Origin: Halobacillus_A sp043497005
Lineage (GTDB): Bacteria; Bacillota; Bacilli; Bacillales; Halobacillaceae
Length of the DNA stretch: 64,000 bases
Direction of reading: 5' to 3'
Assembly: GCF_043497005.1 (NCBI RefSeq)
Contig: NZ_JBIEKE010000001.1
Coordinates: 1,178,001 to 1,242,000 of the forward strand
Shown here: piece by piece, positions 51,091 to 59,295 of the stretch
How positions within the stretch are numbered: the stretch's first letter is position 1
Layout of the letters: each line of letters starts with the position of its first letter
Position numbers and translations under genes: made by a program
The notes under the pieces: model-generated
Told to the model about the DNA's origin: nothing
Database searches by the model: none
Seen by the model: the letters and a program-made list of their open reading frames with translations, nothing else

Positions 51091-52305
51091 TTATGTTTTA
51101 ATGAGGCCATGTGGATCGAGAACAAACTTTTTAGCGGCGCCCTGGTCAAACTCACGGTAACCACGTGGGGCATCTTCTAGACCAATCACCGTAGCGTTAA
51201 CTGCTTTAGCAATTTCTGCTTTGCCTTGCAGTATGGAATGCATTAACCCTCTGTGGTATTTCATCACTGGAGTTTGTCCTGTAACAAACGTCTGTGCTTT
51301 TGCCCATCCAAGTCCGAAATCTAATTTTAATGATCCTCGGCGCGCATCTTCATCTGAAGCACCTGGATCTTCAGTTACATAAAGTCCGGGGATACCAAGC
51401 CCACCACCGGCCTTCGTTGCATCCATTACAGTGTTTAGTACTTTAGCTGGTGCTTCTTCGTGACTGTGGCCATAAGCTTCAAAACCCACACAATCGACTG
51501 CACAATCGACAACAGGCTGACCTAAAATTTGTTCAATTTGTTCGCTGATATTATCGTGTTTACTCACATTGATTGTCTCACAACCAAAGCTTCCCGCTTG
51601 AGCTAGACGTTCTTCAATCAAATCTCCCACAATCACGACTGAAGCTCCTAATAACTGAGCCGAGTGAGCCGCTGCCAGACCAACGGGACCAGCCCCTGCG
51701 ATATAGACTGTCGATCCTACTTTTACTCCTGCAGAGTATGCACCGTGAAAACCTGTCGGAAAAATATCGGAAAGCATCGTTAAATCAAGAATTTTTTCCA
51801 TAGCTTCGTCTTTATCCGGGAATTTAAGAACCTGGAAGTCAGCATAAGGGACCATAACATATTCTGCCTGACCTCCTACCCAGCCTCCCATGTCTACATA
51901 TCCATATGCAGAGCCTGGACGATCGGGGTTTACATTTAGACAAATGTGAGTTTTCCCTTCAATACAGTTTACACAGCGTCCACAGGCGATATTAAAAGGT
52001 ACAGATACAAGGTCTCCCTTTTTAACAAACTCAACGTCTCTGCCGGTTTCTATGACTTCTCCTGTAATTTCATGGCCAAGAATTAATCCTTCAGGGGCAG
52101 TAGTCCGTCCGCGAACCATGTGTTGGTCGCTGCCGCAAATATTAGTAGAAACTACCTTTAAGATTACACCGTGTTCACATTTCCGTCCTACATTCTTAGG
52201 GTTAACACCCGGGCCATCACGTAATACCAACTCTGGAAAATCAATTTCCTTAACTGTTACGTCTTCATTACCTGTGTAAGCTACAGCACGGTTATTCGTT
52301 GCCAT
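51091..52305 (-). CDS. fdhA: glutathione-independent formaldehyde dehydrogenase-type zinc alcohol dehydrogenase
   Basis: A 404-residue zinc-dependent medium-chain dehydrogenase. Catalytic zinc ligands are in NICGSDQHMVRG and the GHEITGEVIE motif (about 55-83). The structural zinc cysteines are in CGRCVNCIEGKTHIC (about 109-123). The NAD-binding GAGPVGLAA motif is near 204-212. Length and the conserved ALNxxxxxDPGA-like C-terminal part resemble FdhA of Pseudomonas putida. It probably detoxifies formaldehyde with NAD. Monocistronic; GGAGG precedes the start. A related alcohol substrate cannot be excluded. The 307 bases upstream of it contain no gene I can support. Confidence 0.87.
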   Translation of the reverse strand: MATNNRAVAYTGNEDVTVKEIDFPELVLRDGPGVNPKNVGRKCEHGVILKVVSTNICGSDQHMVRGRTTAPEGLILGHEITGEVIETGRDVEFVKKGDLVSVPFNIACGRCVNCIEGKTHICLNVNPDRPGSAYGYVDMGGWVGGQAEYVMVPYADFQVLKFPDKDEAMEKILDLTMLSDIFPTGFHGAYSAGVKVGSTVYIAGAGPVGLAAAHSAQLLGASVVIVGDLIEERLAQAGSFGCETINVSKHDNISEQIEQILGQPVVDCAVDCVGFEAYGHSHEEAPAKVLNTVMDATKAGGGLGIPGLYVTEDPGASDEDARRGSLKLDFGLGWAKAQTFVTGQTPVMKYHRGLMHSILQGKAEIAKAVNATVIGLEDAPRGYREFDQGAAKKFVLDPHGLIKT

Positions 52306-52579
52306 ACATGAACCTCCTCATAATATTTGTCAGGATAACAAATTACATTGAGCGGGAACGAAAGCGGTACATTTCAGTAATACAGCCGGGACGGTTCAAT
52401 AGTTTATTCATGAGTAAAAGAAGTGAAGTAGATTAGTCAGATATGTATTATGAATGGAGGTGGTAGAAACATAAGGGGATATAAGCTGCATTAATTGAAT
52501 ACCCTTTCATGGATATCTCAAACATGAGATTTATACATTTTAGTTGGAGGGTGGAAATTGATTAGAATACCTAGTAGAT

Positions 52580-52609
52580 AGAAAATCCCCTCATAATTCT
52601 GAGGGGATT
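52580..52609 (-). terminator. rho-independent terminator
   Basis: Minus strand: AATCCCCTCA and TGAGGGGATT arms followed by TTTC. It follows the GlsB-type gene by 4 bases. Confidence 0.78.
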
Positions 52610-52612
52610 CGC

Positions 52613-52861
52613 TTATTTGCGAGTACTTCGCATAATTAGGCTAATAATAAAGACGAAGATAATCGCCCCGATAAGAGCAGGTATAATGGCAATTCCTGCT
52701 AAACTGGGCCCTAAGCTTCCCAGCAATTCGCCACCAAGCCAAGCGCCTACTATACCAGCAATTATATTACCTATAATACCAAGCGGCATATCTCTGCCGA
52801 TTAAGATTTGGGCTAACCACCCTATAAGTCCTCCAACAATCAAATATAAAATAACTCCCAT
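52613..52861 (-). CDS. GlsB/YeaQ/YmgE-type stress-response membrane protein
   Basis: An 82-residue membrane protein with about three hydrophobic helices rich in glycine. GGLIGWLAQILIGRDMPLGI is the family N-terminal signature, and GNIIAGIVGAWLGGELLG the second helix. These small proteins are linked to general or acid stress. ATG 52861 is chosen because AAAGGAGG lies upstream and the family begins at this methionine; a longer frame to 52888 covers the binding site. Confidence 0.85.
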   Translation of the reverse strand: MGVILYLIVGGLIGWLAQILIGRDMPLGIIGNIIAGIVGAWLGGELLGSLGPSLAGIAIIPALIGAIIFVFIISLIMRSTRK

Positions 52862-53036
52862 GAATTTTACCTCCTTTGTTATATTCACTATTTATCCACT
52901 TATTTTTTATTTAAAACATACAAAATACTTTGACATCTTTTCACTGGAACTATCAGATTAGAATTTTCTTTTGTAATTTACTGTTACCGTCTCTTTTGTG
53001 GTTAATTTGAATAATGGAAAAGGGACTTTCTTTCAC

Positions 53037-53060
53037 CCCGCGGAAAGCGGCGCTTTTTTA
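53037..53060. repeat. short fragment of the dispersed repeat core
   Basis: CCCGCGGAAAGC is the reverse complement of the GCTTTCCGCGGG-type core expected in the dispersed repeat. Only a remnant is left; no hairpin block. Confidence 0.35.
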
Positions 53061-53094
53061 TTATGAAGTACATATTAGCTTTTTCGATAGACTG

Positions 53095-53124
53095 ACCCGA
53101 TCATTTTAAATGATCGGGTTTTTT
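53095..53124 (+). terminator. rho-independent terminator-like hairpin
   Basis: ACCCGATCATTT and AAATGATCGGGT pair perfectly, followed by six T. It stands alone about 80 bases before the antiporter gene with no annotated gene before it on this strand; it may stop antisense or read-through transcription. Confidence 0.75.
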
Positions 53125-53202
53125 ATCTATCATTTTTGAATGAATCGATTTAACTCGTGGTAAGTAACATAGAAGAGATATTATAAGAAGAGGGTGTTGA
53201 AG

Positions 53203-54384
53203 GTGACAGCTATGCAGGTTGTACTATTATTATTTTTAGGTTATATCGTTTTTACTTTAGATAAAAAACAAGAAGATATTCCAGTGCCCGTCGTTTTATT
53301 GCTGCTTGGTATAGGACTATCGTTTGTTCCCTTTTTCTCATCAATAGAATTAAATAAAGAATTAATTTATGACTATTTTTTACCGGCTTTATTGTTTATT
53401 TCTGCTTATCAATATTCTCCGAAGGCACTTAAAAAATACGGTTGGTTGATTGGGATGTTAAGCACAATAGGGCTTATATTTACAGCTCTTGCATTAGGTT
53501 TTTTTACTTATGCAGTGGGAGGAATCTTTACGTCATTTACATTGTTAGGTGCTCTTCTAATTGCTGCAATCCTAACGCCTACTGATCCTGTATCAGTGGT
53601 TTCTATCCTAAAACAATCTTCAACAGATGAAGAGGTAGCGGACATTGTTGAGGGCGAATCTATGATAAATGATGGAACGAGTGTAGTATGGTTTACTGTT
53701 CTATCTTCCATGTTTGTAAAAGGGGAAAGTTTTAAGTTTTTTCCTTTTTTAGGAGAATTTCTTATCGTTTCACTTGGCGGGGCTGTCATTGGGTTGGTCT
53801 TCGGTTGGATCGTGAGCAAAGCTGTGCATATTACTCACCATCGACAATATCAAATCATGTTAAGTATCGTGTTGGCTTATGGTTCCTTCCATTTGGCAGA
53901 ACATGTAGGTGTTTCGGGAGTTTTGGCGACCGTCGGCTCTGGAATTATGCTGGCTTGGGAATTTGACCATACAAATAAAACGGATCATTACTATGAGTCA
54001 CTTTCTAGTTTTTGGGATGTTGTAGAACCTACGGTTTTATCTCTCGTATTCTTAGTAATAGGTATTGAGGCTACTGATCATTTGGTTGCAGATGTATGGG
54101 GTTTAGCTGTTCTCTTGTTTTTAGCTGCATTTATCATTCGTTTCTTGGTCGTAGGGGGAACCATGCAGTTCTCTCCCACGTTTAGAAAACACCTGAATTT
54201 AAAGAAGAGTGCTATCATTTCTTGGGCAGGTATCAAAGGAACCATGAGTGTTGTTTTATTATTAAGTCTGCAAGCAGATGCTGGTTCCCAAGCAGAAGGT
54301 ATCCTATCCGTTACATTTGCAGTAATTATTTTGTCCATTGTGATTCAAAGCTTGGGAGTTTATCCATTATCTAAGCGGCTGTAA
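53203..54384 (+). CDS. cation:proton antiporter, CPA1/NhaP type
   Basis: About 393 residues with 11-12 predicted membrane helices. The signature TPTDPVSVVSILKQ (about 123-136) and VEGESMINDGTSVVWFTV (about 150-167) carry the Asp residues used for ion exchange. It should exchange Na+ or K+ for protons across the membrane, important in saline habitats. The start is uncertain: GTG 53203 has AGAAGAGG 9 bases upstream and is my choice; GTG 53194 and ATG 53212 are alternatives. Monocistronic, with a terminator after it. Confidence 0.9.
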   Translation: MTAMQVVLLLFLGYIVFTLDKKQEDIPVPVVLLLLGIGLSFVPFFSSIELNKELIYDYFLPALLFISAYQYSPKALKKYGWLIGMLSTIGLIFTALALGFFTYAVGGIFTSFTLLGALLIAAILTPTDPVSVVSILKQSSTDEEVADIVEGESMINDGTSVVWFTVLSSMFVKGESFKFFPFLGEFLIVSLGGAVIGLVFGWIVSKAVHITHHRQYQIMLSIVLAYGSFHLAEHVGVSGVLATVGSGIMLAWEFDHTNKTDHYYESLSSFWDVVEPTVLSLVFLVIGIEATDHLVADVWGLAVLLFLAAFIIRFLVVGGTMQFSPTFRKHLNLKKSAIISWAGIKGTMSVVLLLSLQADAGSQAEGILSVTFAVIILSIVIQSLGVYPLSKRL

Positions 54385-54392
54385 ACAACAAA

Positions 54393-54421
54393 AACACCGC
54401 TTGCGCAAAGCGAGCGGTGTT
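54393..54421. terminator. bidirectional terminator
   Basis: AACACCGCT and AGCGGTGTT arms around a second small hairpin (TTGCGCAA); A run on one side. It separates the convergent antiporter and LCP genes. Confidence 0.8.
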
Positions 54422-54428
54422 GCTCATA

Positions 54429-55361
54429 TTATGAACCGAAATTTTCAATCATATTGTGAGTTTTTTGAATCTCTTCTTCAGACATTTCGATTAGATACAT
54501 TCCAGAGCTTGTCTTACTGCTGCCTGACATTTGGTATGTTTGAGTTTCTTTACGTGCCCCGTTGTATTTTGTAGCCAGCTTTCTCATGTCTTGAAAGTTC
54601 ATATTAGTGCTGACGTTCTCGCCTAGTACTTCCATAACATTCCCCATTTGATTAACGATATCTAAACTGCCCCCCCTATTTATAACTCCTTGAATAACCT
54701 GACGTTGACGGTCATTACGCCCCATATCACCTTGAGGGTCTTCTTTTCTCATACGTACGTAAGCAAGAGCTTCATCTCCCGAAAGTTCCAATTGCCCTTT
54801 TGGAAATTGGTAGCCATCGTACTGAAAGGACCGAGTGTTTTGTACAATAATTCCATTAACAGCATCAACTAATTGAGAAAGTCCTTTCATATTCACTCTT
54901 GTAAAATAGTCAATCTCTATATCTAAGAAGTTCTCTACTGTATTAACCACCATATTACTTCCTCCATAAGCATAAGCGTGATTCATACGTGTGACTCTTC
55001 CATCGCCAATAATTTCAGCTTCTGTATCTCTTGGAATGCTGACCATTTGCATTTTTTCGTTCTCAGGGTCAAGAGTGAGTACAATCATCGTGTCTGAACG
55101 CCCGCGGTCATTCTCCCGTTCATCTACTCCAAGAAGCAGAATATTTAAAGGTTCCTCGTTCTTTACTTTCTTTTTTGTTACTGCTGTGTCGATTGACTCT
55201 AAGTTTTCGTGAAGGTCATTGTTAACCGTACTTCGCACATCATTAAGTAGATAAAGCGTAAACCCTGCAAAAGTTACTAGCACTAATCCAATAATAAGAA
55301 GCAATGTTTTCCACCAGCGACCTTTGGAACGCTTTGATTTCTTTTTTTCTTTTCTGCCCAT
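54429..55361 (-). CDS. LytR-CpsA-Psr family phosphotransferase, paralogue 3
   Basis: A 310-residue LCP protein on the opposite strand from the other two. It has a KKKSKRSKGR basic start, one membrane helix (about 17-38), LNILLLGVDERENDRGRSDT, MVSIPRDTEAEI, NHAYAYGGSNMVVNTVENFLDIE and GDMGRNDRQRQVI. It is slightly more diverged (TEAEI for TRTEI, so one Arg next to the active site is replaced by Glu; the RDT pair is kept). Monocistronic. Confidence 0.92.
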   Translation of the reverse strand: MGRKEKKKSKRSKGRWWKTLLLIIGLVLVTFAGFTLYLLNDVRSTVNNDLHENLESIDTAVTKKKVKNEEPLNILLLGVDERENDRGRSDTMIVLTLDPENEKMQMVSIPRDTEAEIIGDGRVTRMNHAYAYGGSNMVVNTVENFLDIEIDYFTRVNMKGLSQLVDAVNGIIVQNTRSFQYDGYQFPKGQLELSGDEALAYVRMRKEDPQGDMGRNDRQRQVIQGVINRGGSLDIVNQMGNVMEVLGENVSTNMNFQDMRKLATKYNGARKETQTYQMSGSSKTSSGMYLIEMSEEEIQKTHNMIENFGS

Positions 55362-55499
55362 TCATCCACCTCTATTAATTTAAAATCGGAACTCATTTTA
55401 GTATATTATACTTAAGTTGGATTAAATTGTAAAAATCATTCAGGTAGTAAAGATGTGATAGAATAATAGCTAGTTTTAAAGAAGGTAAGGTGTTTTATT

Positions 55500-55874
55500 T
55501 TGAAAGAAGTAATTTTACTTTTAGCTGAAGTAGTTAATTTATTTCATGAAGTGATATGGAAAATTTCTAATGAGTTAGGATTAAATTTATCGGATAAAGA
55601 ATTGCATTTTTGGGTGATTGGTATTCTAGGAGTGGTTGGATTGATTTTCGTTGATTTATTGTTTCACTCCTTATCTAAATGGAGCATAACAGCTATTTCG
55701 TTTTTATTTACATTTGCTATGGTGCTTGTTTTTGTATTTGCTGTTGAAATTCAACAAAGGATCACAGGTGCAGGAAATATGGAATTCGCAGATGCTGCTT
55801 ACAGTGTATTAGGGTTTTTCGCCTTTTGTATAATTTATTTAATAATTAAAGGCTTTTACAAGTGGATTCGTTAG
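55500..55874 (+). CDS. small integral membrane protein of unknown function
   Basis: A 124-residue protein with three hydrophobic segments (about residues 36-58, 62-84 and 98-120) and little soluble sequence. The N-terminus is amphipathic. TTG at 55500 is the likely start, with a modest GAAGGTAAGG site upstream. I do not recognise the family. It is divergent from LCP paralogue 3. Confidence 0.65.
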   Translation: MKEVILLLAEVVNLFHEVIWKISNELGLNLSDKELHFWVIGILGVVGLIFVDLLFHSLSKWSITAISFLFTFAMVLVFVFAVEIQQRITGAGNMEFADAAYSVLGFFAFCIIYLIIKGFYKWIR

Positions 55875-55889
55875 TTCTTCCTCATAAGG

Positions 55890-55960
55890 GTACCAGGTAT
55901 TGAAAAGCTGTAATAGAGCGAAGTGCCAAGTGTGAATTTCGGTACCTGGTCCCCGGTGCC
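55890..55960. other. GTACC-rich inverted repeat
   Basis: ACCAGGTA (55892-55899) pairs with TACCTGGT (55943-55950), embedded in GGTACC/GGTGCC sequence. A related GTACCAGGTACATGG block occurs at 39347-39361. It may fold as a loose hairpin at the 3' end of the convergent genes, but lacks a T run. Confidence 0.4.
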
Positions 55961-55974
55961 CGACCTCTTTTAAT

Positions 55975-57471
55975 TTACTTGATGACTCTTCCGCTTCCAT
56001 CTACATAAACGGAAGTGACTATCGTCCGGTTAAATTTTTCATTTCGCGGCGTTTTTCCTTCTAGATCAATGGTGAGGTTATATACCCCTTCCCCAAGGTT
56101 AGCAAGTTTCTGTGACGAGGTGCCGTCTAAATCATCCCATTTAACTTTTCTGGATTTCTGTTTACCGTTCTTGTAATATTCGAGATTAATTACACTTTTT
56201 ACATTTTTTCGATCCATGGCTTGAACAGGGGGTTTTTTAGAAAAAGAGACTTCTAGGTCACGACCTATTTCAAGGTTGAAAGCTCCATTTAACAAACTAT
56301 CAAACTGAACGGTTAACAAGTAATGTTCCTCCGGGGAATAAGCCTCTAGTTTCCATTTACCGGCGGATGGCCGGTCCACTGTTAATGTATGATGAAAACT
56401 GCCTTCAAAAACGATTGTCTCATCTGGTTTGGTATCGAAAGAAGACCATTTGTCTCCTTCTGGATCAGTAAGTGTAAAAGTGGAATCTTTCTGGTCGCTA
56501 ATCCAATTTATGGTTATCTCTTCAGCGTTTTCCTCAACAGAAAATGTTTCGATGGTTTTTCCTTTGTAATGGCCACCTCTTAAATAAGTGTCAGCAGAAA
56601 GATAGTCTTCAGTTTTGAAGGCTGAAACGTTTTTCGCTTGAAAGTCTTCCGTGGTTTCATATAAATAGTCTGAAAAGTAACTGAACGTTGAACGGCCTGT
56701 ACGAATTTCTGAATGATTCCATTTCCCTACTTGTAATTCAGTACTGTAAGGTAAAGCTGAACTTTTAACAGTGACAGCTCCATCATTTGCTCCATAACTA
56801 CTAAGGTAAAGACCGCCCCAGTACAAAGATGAGCCAAATGTTCCCCAGTTCGTCCCTGCAAGTGTGTATATAGGAATAGAATTATGGGGATCTGTCTGCT
56901 GGCGAAAGTAATCCATGTACCCAGTTTGAAGAGAGTAGGTGGCGTCATTCTTGCCCCCGATAATGTCAGCCAGCCATCCTGCCCAGCTGCTATAAGCTAA
57001 GTTTGCTAATTCTGAGCCTTGGTGTGGGGAAGAGAGTGTGATGACACGGTCAACGAATGAGTCAGTTCCATAGTGAACAAGTGCTGATTGGGTATCAATT
57101 CCGCCTTTACTATGACCGATAATAATCAGATTTTCACCAAAGTGATTATAAATCTCTTCCAGCTTTTCAGCTAAAAGTCGGCCATTGTCCCACATATTAT
57201 TAGTGGGGTATAAGTCGACAAATGCGGTTTCAAATCCATTCTCATATGCCATCTGATACATGTCGTTGTCTTCCCACCAAGTATGAGAAGAGCTGTTTAA
57301 TCCGTGGATAAATACAACTGGAGATTTTGCAGGATCTACATAAGAGGGGGATAAGCCTTCATACCACTGACCAGGCGTACCTGAAGCATCACCTTTTCCA
57401 AAATTACCTGCGTGGACCTGGATGGGAAGGACGAACGAGAGAACCATAAGCACCACTCCAATTTTTTTCAT
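55975..57471 (-). CDS. secreted alpha/beta-hydrolase lipase with C-terminal beta domain
   Basis: A 498-residue exported protein. The signal peptide (about residues 1-21, ending VHAG) has no lipobox. The catalytic domain shows VVFIHGLNSSSHTWW (oxyanion-hole HG at about 56-57), nucleophile elbow IIGHSKGGID with the Ser at about 120, and SSPHQGSELA. A His in WNHSEIRTG (about 253-261) is the likely catalytic base, and GANDGAVTVKSS (about 230-241) contains a probable Asp. The C-terminal ~200 residues look like a pre-peptidase-like/Ig-like beta sandwich. It should be a secreted lipase or esterase; chain-length preference unknown. Confidence 0.83.
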   Translation of the reverse strand: MKKIGVVLMVLSFVLPIQVHAGNFGKGDASGTPGQWYEGLSPSYVDPAKSPVVFIHGLNSSSHTWWEDNDMYQMAYENGFETAFVDLYPTNNMWDNGRLLAEKLEEIYNHFGENLIIIGHSKGGIDTQSALVHYGTDSFVDRVITLSSPHQGSELANLAYSSWAGWLADIIGGKNDATYSLQTGYMDYFRQQTDPHNSIPIYTLAGTNWGTFGSSLYWGGLYLSSYGANDGAVTVKSSALPYSTELQVGKWNHSEIRTGRSTFSYFSDYLYETTEDFQAKNVSAFKTEDYLSADTYLRGGHYKGKTIETFSVEENAEEITINWISDQKDSTFTLTDPEGDKWSSFDTKPDETIVFEGSFHHTLTVDRPSAGKWKLEAYSPEEHYLLTVQFDSLLNGAFNLEIGRDLEVSFSKKPPVQAMDRKNVKSVINLEYYKNGKQKSRKVKWDDLDGTSSQKLANLGEGVYNLTIDLEGKTPRNEKFNRTIVTSVYVDGSGRVIK

Positions 57472-57591
57472 AACATTCCCCTTTCGTTACAAAATGGGTT
57501 GTTTCCTCTTTATTATCTCGATCTTCAAAAATATGTAAAGGTTTCCAGGCCAAAATAATCCTTCGGACTAGGAAGAATAGTCAACAGCATG

Positions 57592-57636
57592 TAAAAAGTC
57601 CTGAAGCTCACTTTACAAAGGAATGACTTCAGGACT
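57592..57636 (-). terminator. rho-independent terminator
   Basis: Minus strand: AGTCCTGAAG and CTTCAGGACT arms followed by TTTTT. It closes the ROK regulator gene. Confidence 0.85.
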
Positions 57637-57643
57637 GTACTGA

Positions 57644-58855
57644 TTACCGAGAGAAAAACTCTTCTAGAATTAGAACACATGCGCCAATCGCAGAAGCATG
57701 ATCTCCTAATTTAGCTCGTACAATGGGGGTTTTCTTAGCGTGTGCCGTTAATCCGCGGGATACGATTGTTTCCTCAATTCCTTTCATTATAAACTTTTCT
57801 GCCTTAGAAACTCCGCCGCCAATAATAATTAGCTTCGGGTTTAACGTGTGGATTAAATTCGTTAAACCTATTCCTAAATATCTTCCCGTCTGGTGAAGTA
57901 AGTCTATACAAAATTCATCCCCTTGCTTAGCCGCTTCATACACAACAGCTCCATCAACCTTTTCTAAATGACCATTCACGATATCGCTGACCAGCGATTT
58001 TTTTCCTGTTTTCAATTCTTTTATAGCACGTTCAGCTATAGCAGGCCCGCCAGCCAGCGTTTGAAGGCAGCCGTAGTTTCCACATGAACATTTAGGTCCT
58101 GATAGGTCGATTGTTACGTGGCCAATTTCACCAGCAAGACTATTTTCACCGTGAAACAACTGGCCTTTTATCATCAAACCAGCACCGATCCCATGTCCAA
58201 CGTTTACACCAACTATGTTGTCAGCATCATTTCCGTTACCGAACCAGGATTCACCTAATGTCATTGTTCTAGCATCGTTTTCAACTTTTACAATCATATT
58301 AAATTCTTTTTCTAAATGTTCTTTAATTGGAATGTTATGCAATTGAAAAGAAGGGGCGAATAATGAAACTCCATTATCCGTATCGACAATTCCATGCATT
58401 CCAATGCCGATGCCAATAAATTTCGTTTGGGGTAAATCCGCCTGATGAAATACTTGGTGAATTCCTTCCTTCATAGTGTTAATGATATCATCTTGATTAG
58501 GACGTGCTTTAATAGGTACTTCAAACGTGTGCTGAATCTCACCATATAAATTGGTGACTACTATATTTAATTTATAACGTCCTACATCTACCCCTAATAT
58601 ATAAAAACGATCGGCGTTAATTGCAAGGAGGGTAGGTTTTCGGCCTCCTTTAGATTTACCTTGCGTCGTTTCTATAACGAATTCAGTGTCAATCAATTCT
58701 TTAACAATGTTACTGACTGTTGGAGGAGTTAACTGAGTATTTTTTGCAATATCTGCTCGAGATATAGGCCCTTCTTCTCTAATCATATTTAAGATCATGG
58801 CCCGATTAATTGATTTCATTAATTTAAAGCTTCCCCTCGTATACTTTGGGTTCAT
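57644..58855 (-). CDS. ROK-family transcriptional regulator (XylR/NagC-like), probable galactose-operon repressor
   Basis: A 403-residue ROK regulator. The N-terminal helix-turn-helix (about 30-60: ISRADIAKNTQLTPPTVSNI) is fused to a kinase-like sugar-binding domain. The ATP motif is degenerate (GVDVGRYKLNIV lacks GT), so it is probably not a kinase. The zinc cluster CSCGNYGC is kept, followed by LQT where Glu is usual. The Asp equivalent to the catalytic residue of ROK kinases remains (VENDARTMTLGE). Divergent from galK, with palindromic TTAATTAA sites between. Control of the gal genes is inferred from position. Confidence 0.85.
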   Translation of the reverse strand: MNPKYTRGSFKLMKSINRAMILNMIREEGPISRADIAKNTQLTPPTVSNIVKELIDTEFVIETTQGKSKGGRKPTLLAINADRFYILGVDVGRYKLNIVVTNLYGEIQHTFEVPIKARPNQDDIINTMKEGIHQVFHQADLPQTKFIGIGIGMHGIVDTDNGVSLFAPSFQLHNIPIKEHLEKEFNMIVKVENDARTMTLGESWFGNGNDADNIVGVNVGHGIGAGLMIKGQLFHGENSLAGEIGHVTIDLSGPKCSCGNYGCLQTLAGGPAIAERAIKELKTGKKSLVSDIVNGHLEKVDGAVVYEAAKQGDEFCIDLLHQTGRYLGIGLTNLIHTLNPKLIIIGGGVSKAEKFIMKGIEETIVSRGLTAHAKKTPIVRAKLGDHASAIGACVLILEEFFSR

Positions 58856-58900
58856 AGGATCTCCTCCACGTTATTACTCTTTTCCACATCATATCACAAC

Positions 58901-58916
58901 AGTTAATTAATTAACT
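58901..58916. promoter_or_regulatory. perfect palindrome, candidate ROK operator 1
   Basis: AGTTAATTAATTAACT is a perfect 16-bp palindrome just upstream of the ROK gene start, and a TTAATTAAC core recurs at 59203-59213. Confidence 0.6.
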
Positions 58917-59196
58917 TAACAAATGAATTTTTCCTAATCATTATAAGTGATTTGCGAGGGATAAAGCATCTTTTAGAAGAAAGGATATTTTTTAAAAAGT
59001 GAGACTGATGACTAAGCAAATCCACAAGTCGTATTTTCCAAAGAACCATGAAATACTAGTATGCTGCAATTAAGAAATGAATCTTACCATCTGCTATGGC
59101 TCAAGAGTTAATCCGCATCTCCTTTTTAGAGAGAAGAATTTTTAGATTTATTCGAAAAAGAAAAGACAGAGCGGGTTTATTGTGATAACATTAAGT

Positions 59197-59213
59197 AAAT
59201 TAAATTAATTAAC
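59197..59213. promoter_or_regulatory. candidate ROK operator 2 before galK
   Basis: AAATTAAATTAATTAAC contains the TTAATTAAC half of operator 1 with an imperfect left arm. It lies about 85-100 bases upstream of galK. Between the two sites the ~440-base gap holds nothing else I can support. Confidence 0.5.
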
Positions 59214-59295
59214 AAAGCATATTTTAAGGTTGAAAAGGAGCAGCTTCCGTTATGCTGATAGTCATATTTATAAATAACAAGAAGAGGTGATAGAT

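Noticed and set aside
52306..52579. Gap before the dehydrogenase gene checked for small genes
   Set aside because: Short frames only, none with both ribosome binding site and plausible protein composition.
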